Below the pieces are notes generated by a model that was given only the letters and a program-made list of their open reading frames with translations, was not told where the DNA came from and made no database searches. Shown piece by piece: positions 57,766 to 64,000 of a stretch of DNA of 64,000 bases. Every line of letters starts with the position of its first letter. Position 1 is the first letter of the stretch. Made by a program: the position numbers and the translations under genes. Source of the stretch: Selaginella moellendorffii (Eukaryota; Streptophyta; Lycopodiopsida; Selaginellales; Selaginellaceae); the NCBI RefSeq assembly GCF_000143415.4, contig NW_003314389.1:322498-386497 (forward strand), read 5' to 3'.

Positions 57766-58385
57766 GATGGAATCCGAGACGGACCCTAGTTGGAGTCCGA
57801 GATGGACCTGAAGTGGAGTCTGATATGGAGTCCGAAGTGGAGTCCGAGATGGAGTCCGATATGGAGTCCGAGATGGACCTGAAGTGGAGTCTGAGGTGGA
57901 CCGAGACGGAGTCCGAGATGGACCCGAGATGGAGTCCGAGATGGAGTCCGAGATGGACCCGAGATGGAGTCCGAGATGGAGTCCGAGGTGGACCGAGACG
58001 GAGTCCGAGATGGACCCGAGATGGAGTCCGAGATGGACCCGAGATGGAGTCCGAGATGGAGTCCGAGGTGGACCCGAGATGGAGTCCGAGATGGACCCGA
58101 GATGGAGTCCGAGATGGAGTCCGAGGTGGACCAAGATGGAGTCCGAGATGGACCCGAGATGGAGTCCAAGATGGACCAAGACGGAGTCCGAGATGGAGTC
58201 TGAGATGGACCGAGATGGAGTCCAAGATGGAGTCTGAGAAGGACCCGAGATGGAGTTTGAGGTCGAGACCGAGACCGGGACCGAGACCGAGACCGAGGCC
58301 AAGGCTGAGACCGAGCCCGAGCCCGAGTCCGAGTTCGAGTCTGAGTCCGAGTCTGAGTCCAAGTCCGAGTTCGAGTCTGAGAGGG
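57766..58385. repeat. LTR minisatellite in the 3' LTR
   Basis: Same repeat class as 53400-53995; unit order differs in places and the tail of 6-bp units is shorter, so array length changed after insertion. Confidence 0.95.
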
Positions 58386-59649
58386 TGAAAGCCCAAAGCG
58401 TTCGTCTCCCAGACCCTAGGGGGTTTGGTGAGCTCCAAAAGTATAGTAAGGGGGAGGACTGCAGTGGAGCCAGTTTGGCTAGGAAAGGCCAGTTTGGCCC
58501 AGGAAGGCCAGACCTAGTGTTGGGTGATGAACTGACCACTAGGAAGTCCAAGACTAGAGTGAATACGGACCGACAAGCGGGGTAGCTTGGTGAAGTGTTC
58601 AAGAGCCGGCTCTAGTTCCCCCTGGAGATCGACTAGCCGATGCTCCCAATCCAAGTGTGGGTGGCACTACCTACTTGGATACCAGGCGTGGCTCAACGGA
58701 ACCTCGCTCTAAGCCCATGGCTAGAGCACCCAAAGGCGGAAAGCAGGGAGAGTACCCAGGTGGCTTGCGTAAGGCCACGGTGTTCCGAAGTGTTGTCCCA
58801 AAGTCCCAGACTGTGGAAAGGAAAAGGAGCAGTCTTTTGGTGTGGTGGCCAAGGATACGGTCACGTGGTGAGAAAGTCCCAGAGGACCATGGGACTTAGT
58901 GGTCAGGCCTGTGGGCCTCAATCCAGTGGCAGTGTTGGCAAACACGGCCAAGGGCAGAAAGGGACTTAGTGGGGACAGACAGAGGGATATTAAGGGAGGT
59001 TGTTCCCCTTGTTGGTGGGCATCCTAAGGATGCTAAGGAGTGGATCTGGGATGACCACTCACGGATAGTTGGCTCAGTCTTGGAGAGACAAGACTGTGTT
59101 GCAAGTGGTATTGGATTACCAGTGCGGCAAAGGTGATTGGGCATGGCCTTAGCGTAACAGGCTGCTATGTCGGTGGTACTTTTGAGTATCGGTCATGGGA
59201 TCAAACACGTGGAGCACTTGGACCAGATTCAAGGGTGGAGTATCATGGATGCCACTCTTGGGGCTAGCAAGTCCCAAGTCCGGAATTGGACTTATGGAGG
59301 TTGTGAATGAGACTCCTCCAAGTGGTCAGAGGTGTGGTTAAGTGACTAAAGTAGAATGGAAAATTTAGTCGCTTACAATTCCCAACACTAGCAAGTGCAA
59401 GTCAACATCATGAGTTTCTCATCACCGTGTCAAGTATGCTTGACTTAATGATAACTTAGGATTTCCTTCCTTAGTGCCCTTCCGGTCTAAGTGCACATGT
59501 GCTGACCAGTTTCTCAACTAGCTTGGGCAGAGACCATAAAGAGAACCAGCAGTACCGACCTCCTGCCATCGTGGCAGTAAGGTGAGAGTGTCCGTAAGTA
59601 CTAGCCAACAAGTATCTTTCGATACCCGAAGTCACATTTGAGACATTTG

Positions 59650-60427
59650 TCCACCTCAAAGGGAAGTTTAGGAAGGCCCCTATGTTGGCATTACCAAATT
59701 TTGGTAAGGATTTTGAGGTAGAAACGGATATTGTAGACTTTGCGTTGGGTGCAGTGTTGAAGCAAGACAACCATCCAGTAGCATTCTTCTCGAAGAAGTT
59801 GGACAAGCCTCAGCAAAAGTGGCCTGCCCACGAGAAGGAATTGTTTGCGGTGGTTAAGGCGCTAAAGGAGTGGAGACACTACCTTGGGAGACATTTCAAG
59901 GTTTACACAGATAATGTGGCAACGAAACACTTCTTGTCACAGCCCGACCTAAGAGAGAAATAGGGTCAGTGGGCCAATGTTTTGGCTGAGTTTGATTGCA
60001 AGATTCTGTACAAGCCTGGGAAGAGCAACATCGTGGCAGATGCTCTAAGTCAAAAAGCGAGCTTGAAGTTGGTGATATCTAGCGTGACAACAACCTTTTA
60101 GGATAATGTGCAGACAACATATGAGAATAATGGTCTAGCACAAGAAGTATTTTTAAGGAATCTTGAGGTGCGAGAAGCTCACCAGAGAGGTGAACTGCCA
60201 ATGGAAGAGAAAACAGGTTATACGGAATGCAATGGACTCATATATTATAAACAAACAAAGGTGTATGTTCTAGAAGGGGAACTAAGGAAAGTAGCCTTAG
60301 AAGAGTGTCATGATAGACCTTTTGCAGGACACGGCAGAGTGCCCAAGATGATGGGCTTACTCAAGAGGAAGTACACAAGTGGTTCGAGTGCAGGGAAGGC
60401 TAGAGGAGATCATCTCAAATCTGGATA
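59650..60427 (+). pseudogene. Gypsy copy 2 RNase H and integrase zinc-binding region
   Basis: RNase H: LPNFGKDFEVETD, AVLKQDNHPVAFFSKKL, HEKELFAVV, HYLGRHFKVYTDN, GKSNIVADALS. Integrase zinc finger starts (ECHDRPFAGHGR) but the sequence jumps before the CxxC half. Stops at about 59961 and 60100. Confidence 0.85.
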
Positions 60428-60479
60428 AGATCTTCACCAATAGGTTCTAGAGAACTCTCTTAGAACAGTATCACACCAA

Positions 60480-61215
60480 GTTGAAGTTTAGCACAACCTA
60501 TCACCCACAGACAAGTATTGGGTATTAAGTCAAGTTGGATGGCACTAACACTTCTTGACAGATGGACAAATGGAAAGGTTGAATAGGCAGCTGGAGGATT
60601 ATTTGTGATGCTATATCTGTGGAGACCAGACTAATTGGGTAAGTCATTTAAGACTCGCGGAAATGTGCTATAACAACTCACCACACTCGAGTATCGGGTT
60701 GAGTCTATGGGAAGTCATCAATGGGCAGGATATTGAAAGTCCTGTGGAACTCGGCGTGGCCGAGTATCATGGAGACTTACCCGTAGTGGAGGCATTCACA
60801 ACAGAAAGACTCAACATTTAGAATCTAGTGAGGGATTCCTTAGAACGGGCTCAACAAAGGCAAACCAAGTACGTGAACTAAAACCGCCAGGATGTAGAGT
60901 TCCAAGCTAGGGAGAAGGTGTGGCTGAACACCAAGAACCTCAGGCTACCATGTGGGATCAGCCGGAAGTTGACCCAAAAGTAAAAATGGATGTATTCCTG
61001 GAAATGAATTGATCTTGAGTTCCTTAAGCAGGTTCATGGGGCCTTACGAGATTGAGGCACGAATCGGTCAAGTGGCTTACCGTCTTCGACTTCCTCGAGA
61101 GATGGGGAACATGCACCCAGTGTTCCATGTGAACCTACTTAAGGTGTACTTTGAGGATCTGTTTCACAAGGACCAAGTAAGATATATTTATCATCTTGAA
61201 AAACCCATTTATATA
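60480..61215 (+). pseudogene. Gypsy copy 2 integrase core and C-terminus
   Basis: Core: TTYHPQT at about 60487; shifted frames to 60960. C-terminal region 61009-61215: MGPYEIEARIGQVAYRLRLP, HPVFHVNLLK, the standard gypsy integrase end. Frameshifts and stops between. Confidence 0.8.
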
Positions 61216-62310
61216 AATTTCATTCTATTGCCGCTATCCACATCCCTTGGAGCTGCAATATGCAAATTCTAAGTAATTCATAATGTCCAGAAGTCCTAAA
61301 TCCGCACCTCTCAAAAGTATTCATTGATTTATTTTTTTGTGCATATATTTTATAAAGGTTATTGTTATTGTAAGTGGACTATGCATATTTAAGAAAATCA
61401 TATAAATTTTTATATAGAACTTGACCTAAACTATAATATTAATATAAAATAAATAGATTATAATACTATAGAATGGAATATGTAAAGAATCGTGGCAAAA
61501 AGTTTTGAGAGATTTCCTTCATAGTGGGTTTAATATTCTTCAGACTTGTTGAGAAGCTAATTTTTCTTTTTTGTGGATAAAATTCTTGTTAATTAAAGCA
61601 TATGACTATTGATTAAAATTAGTTATAAGACACTATTAAGAAATATTAAGAATAAATATATGAAATAACATTATTATATTCAAAGTAAGACCTAAACTTC
61701 ATAGCAGAGAATTGTATTAAGGATGAGAGCTTTAAACGCATTGTTAATCCATCAGAAATGAATGTCCAAAGTTTGTCACAGTAACTGACAAAAAAGTAGT
61801 GAAGTTAACGTATACAAAGAAATTGAAGTTGTGCAGCTGGAGTTTGTTAATTTTTGAAGTGTCATTACAATTAGTTAGTGAATATGAATAATAAATTACT
61901 GACACTAAATAATATAATGAAATTTTAATACAAAATTATATATTCATCTTGATTAGATTTCATTACTTTCAGTTTTACCTAGCTATTTAGTTTTCTTAAT
62001 TCTTTATCCTTTATTTCCTCATCTTTCAAATGCCAATATTTTTGGAGAAAACATTATTATGATAAATAACTCTTCAAGAGAGTAATTGCAAAAGGTATAT
62101 TTTTTCACTTTTTAAATTAATACACATAAAAAAATAAATTTGCAATACAAATCCATGAAGCCCTGTCAGGATTAAAGATTTTCACTGAAGAAAATGAGAG
62201 TCTGTGAATTCATTATGGTCATAACAACCATTGCCTTACACTAAGAGTAGAATGTATCATACCATAATTTTCTCACTAAATATAAATATACAGATGTATG
62301 AAAACAATTA

Positions 62311-63340
62311 ATGTTTATAAATCATTGTTTGGAAAACATAAAATTACTCATAAAAGTTCTCTATATAACTGGTTTTAAGCATGGAAAACTTTTAAGCAAT
62401 GAGATCATATGAGTCTAAAATATTTTGAAAACTGAACATCAATTATAAACATAATTATAATTTTGAATTATTAGTTTATTAATTAAAACCATAGATGTAG
62501 AGTTTTATCATATACATAATAGTATTAACATATTTTATTATGATAATATATTTTTACTAATATAATATCATTTTGGACATATTATATATATAAGGTTAAT
62601 TTCTTTTGTATTTGCATTTCTAAAAATTATACTATTTTGTATCATATTTATCATTTATAAGTGTTATTATTTTCATTTAATTGAATCTACTTCATGATTA
62701 TCTTGTACTATCAATAAGATTGTTCAAACCTAGATTTTAAAGAACATAAAACTAAAAATTATAAAATAAGATCCAACATAATACTATATATATGAATAAT
62801 TCGATTATATTTTATATTGCAAGAACCACTATATTTTAATGTTTATAAATACTTGTGACTCAAAAATTAAATTACTTAAAAAATGTCTCTATATAACTGT
62901 CTTTAAAGATGGAAAACTTTCAAGAAATGAAACCATATGGAGCATCAATTGCAAACATTATTAAATTATTAAATTATTAAGTTATTAATTAAAAAATAGA
63001 TTAACACATGGTCATGTACATAATAATATTAATATATTCTATATATGATATTGTATTTATCAAAATATATTAATATTGTGAATATAAAAAAATAAGGTTT
63101 ATTTTTTTGTATTTGCATTTCCAGAAAATATACTTTTTTTAATCAATCTTATGATTTATGAGTAAAGTTTTTTTTTCTCATTTTATCAACTCTACTTCAT
63201 TATTCTCTTGTATTATAAATTATATTTTAAAAATCTAGATATTAAATAACATAAAACTAAAAATTTTAAAATTTCATCTAACATACTACTATATCCTTGA
63301 AAAGTTGAAAATATGGTATTGCAAGAACTTCTGCTTTCTT
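62311..63340. repeat. Two diverged AT-rich tandem units of about 500-530 bp
   Basis: Unit 1 about 62311-62838, unit 2 about 62839-63340. Shared landmarks in the same order: TGTTTATAAAT, CTCTATATAACTG, ATGGAAAACTTT, GTATTTGCATTTC, AACATAAAACTAAAAATT, ATTGCAAGAAC. It looks like the edge of an old satellite. Confidence 0.75.
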
Positions 63341-63591
63341 CTAGCTGTAAGAATTTTTTTTCTTTATTAATACTATAGAATACCATTATCTAGATAAAAT
63401 ATAAATATGAAATCTATATTCAGGGTAAATTAGAAAAATGAAACATAATTTCATCTGGGATTTATATTATAGATAACATGGATGTTGTGGAAAATGCTAA
63501 TCTTGAAGTCAAAAAATTATGTATAAAATTATTCTGACTTTTAAAGATATTAAAAATAATTATATTTTGAGATATCCTCAAGAATGTTTTG

Positions 63592-63596
<5 letters not shown>

Positions 63597-63646
<50 letters not shown>
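63597..63646. repeat. (TA)n microsatellite
   Basis: About 24-25 uninterrupted TA dinucleotides. Confidence 0.95.
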
Positions 63647-63648
<2 letters not shown>

Positions 63649-64000
63649 CACTCTTTTTATTTTTATTATTGCATATATAAAATAGTGATTATTAGTGATA
63701 TTATTAGTATTTTCTGAACACTATAGTGGTGAATGATATAATAGAGTTTCTTTGCTTAAAAGAAGAAGTAAACCTGTATTGTCATAGAAGTGTGAAAATG
63801 TCAGCATGGGTGACAAAATTCCATTTTGTTTTGGTACTGCTCTAATCCCAATTTCCAAAGTATGTCATTAATATTACCGTAATAGTAATATAACTATTCA
63901 GTAGCTACATTATCAATAATTAAAAAGCTGTATTATTTGAATTTATTAAGATTATTGTGAAATTTTTAAAAAAAATTTACATCATCATTTAAATTTATCA

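Larger units (their letters stand above)
53164..59377 (+). mobile_element. Family S LTR element with both LTRs, 6.2 kb
   Basis: 5' LTR 53164-54795 (1632 bp, last 200 bp or so missing), internal 54796-57525, purine tract GGGTGGTGGAGT beside 57526, 3' LTR 57526-59377 (1852 bp). Target duplication GTTCC (53159-53163) and ATTCC (59378-59382), one mismatch. The intact site can be seen at 50130-50150 (GGGGTTCCCAACAC). The LTRs are very similar, so this is among the youngest insertions here. No gag or pol is encoded. Confidence 0.9.
49456..59645 (-). mobile_element. Chromovirus array: leader, LTR, internal, LTR, with nested family S element
   Basis: Minus orientation. The stretch 49456-49555 duplicates the leader 52390-52491. 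LTR 49556-50401 is followed by a purine tract (50402-50420), internal sequence to 52491 and a second LTR 52492-53163, broken by 53164-59382 and finishing at 59383-59645. LTR ends are TGTAGCGCACC...GCGACA. Having a leader outside the first LTR shows that two copies recombined or inserted in tandem. Confidence 0.8.
47560..61215 (+). mobile_element. Ty3/gypsy retrotransposon copy 2, split by a nested array
   Basis: Gag, zinc knuckle, protease and RT at 47560-49455, then an insertion (49456-59645), then RNase H, integrase zinc finger, core and C-terminus at 59646-61215. Sequence is close to gypsy copy 1 (12720-15783). The stretch linking RT and RNase H is missing at the junction, so the insertion came with or after a deletion. 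Confidence 0.85.
61273..64000. other. AT-rich gene-free tail
   Basis: Composition changes sharply after the integrase end; the remainder is dominated by A and T with no coding frame of note and no recognised retroelement sequence. Confidence 0.8.

Noticed and set aside
57425-58602. Open frames of 337 and 307 codons on the minus strand and ESEMD-rich frames on the plus strand
   Set aside because: Same minisatellite effect in the 3' LTR; frames differ between the two LTRs of one element.

Overview
The window is nuclear DNA of a land plant. The evidence is plant-type interstitial telomere repeats (TTTAGGG), Ty3/gypsy elements including a chromodomain lineage with tRNA-iMet primer sites, and spliceosomal introns. 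The introns of the one host-like gene are very short (38-57 bp), which would suit a lineage with compact introns such as a lycophyte or another non-seed plant, but the sequence does not fix the species. No rRNA, tRNA or CRISPR was recognised.

Region 1 (1-12,300) holds the only non-retroelement gene. A roughly 870-bp tandem duplication carrying telomere-like seeds leads to a TATA box (about 1929), a CpG-rich 23-bp minisatellite leader and a long multi-exon locus (2877-11950). Read through its introns, the locus encodes an N-terminal ParB-like domain, a degenerate beta-class DNA methyltransferase-like domain, a chain of tiny basic exons, an acidic exon, a Thr/Pro-rich exon and a C-terminal FCP1/NIF-type HAD phosphatase domain. 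Nearly all introns are phase 1 and all 20 inferred internal exons downstream of exon 2 are multiples of three. Many introns carry the same imperfect palindrome (arms AATGGCGTG / CACGCCATT) just before the acceptor. The same palindrome also sits in the leader, the upstream repeat and coding exons, so it looks like an introner-type mobile sequence. The locus has an in-frame internal tandem duplication (copy A 4152-7886, copy B 7934-10947). As it stands it is broken: three C-to-T stops in A, a +7 frameshift in B, and a TGA just before the phosphatase domain.

Region 2 (12,300-61,270) is a nest of decayed LTR retroelements. Two copies of one gypsy element (12.7-15.8 kb; 47.5-61.2 kb, split) and a minus-strand gypsy element (32.9-43.4 kb, split) are the oldest layer. 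Into them jumped a chromovirus (LTR TGTAGCGCACC...GCGACA; gag and chromodomain remain) and a non-coding family here called S (LTR TGTGAGACAC...CGCTTACA, 1.5-2.0 kb, with a GAGTCCGAGATG-type minisatellite inside the LTR). Several insertions can be delimited to the base by 5-bp target duplications: 20200-23768 (CTACC), 29508-31504 (GATAT), 35454-43217 (TTAAA), 40398-41474 (ACTAT), 53164-59377 (GTTCC/ATTCC) and a 176-bp mini-element 46920-47095 (CGAGT).

Region 3 (61,270-64,000) is abruptly AT-rich, gene-free, and contains a diverged tandem repeat of about 500-530 bp and a (TA)n microsatellite.
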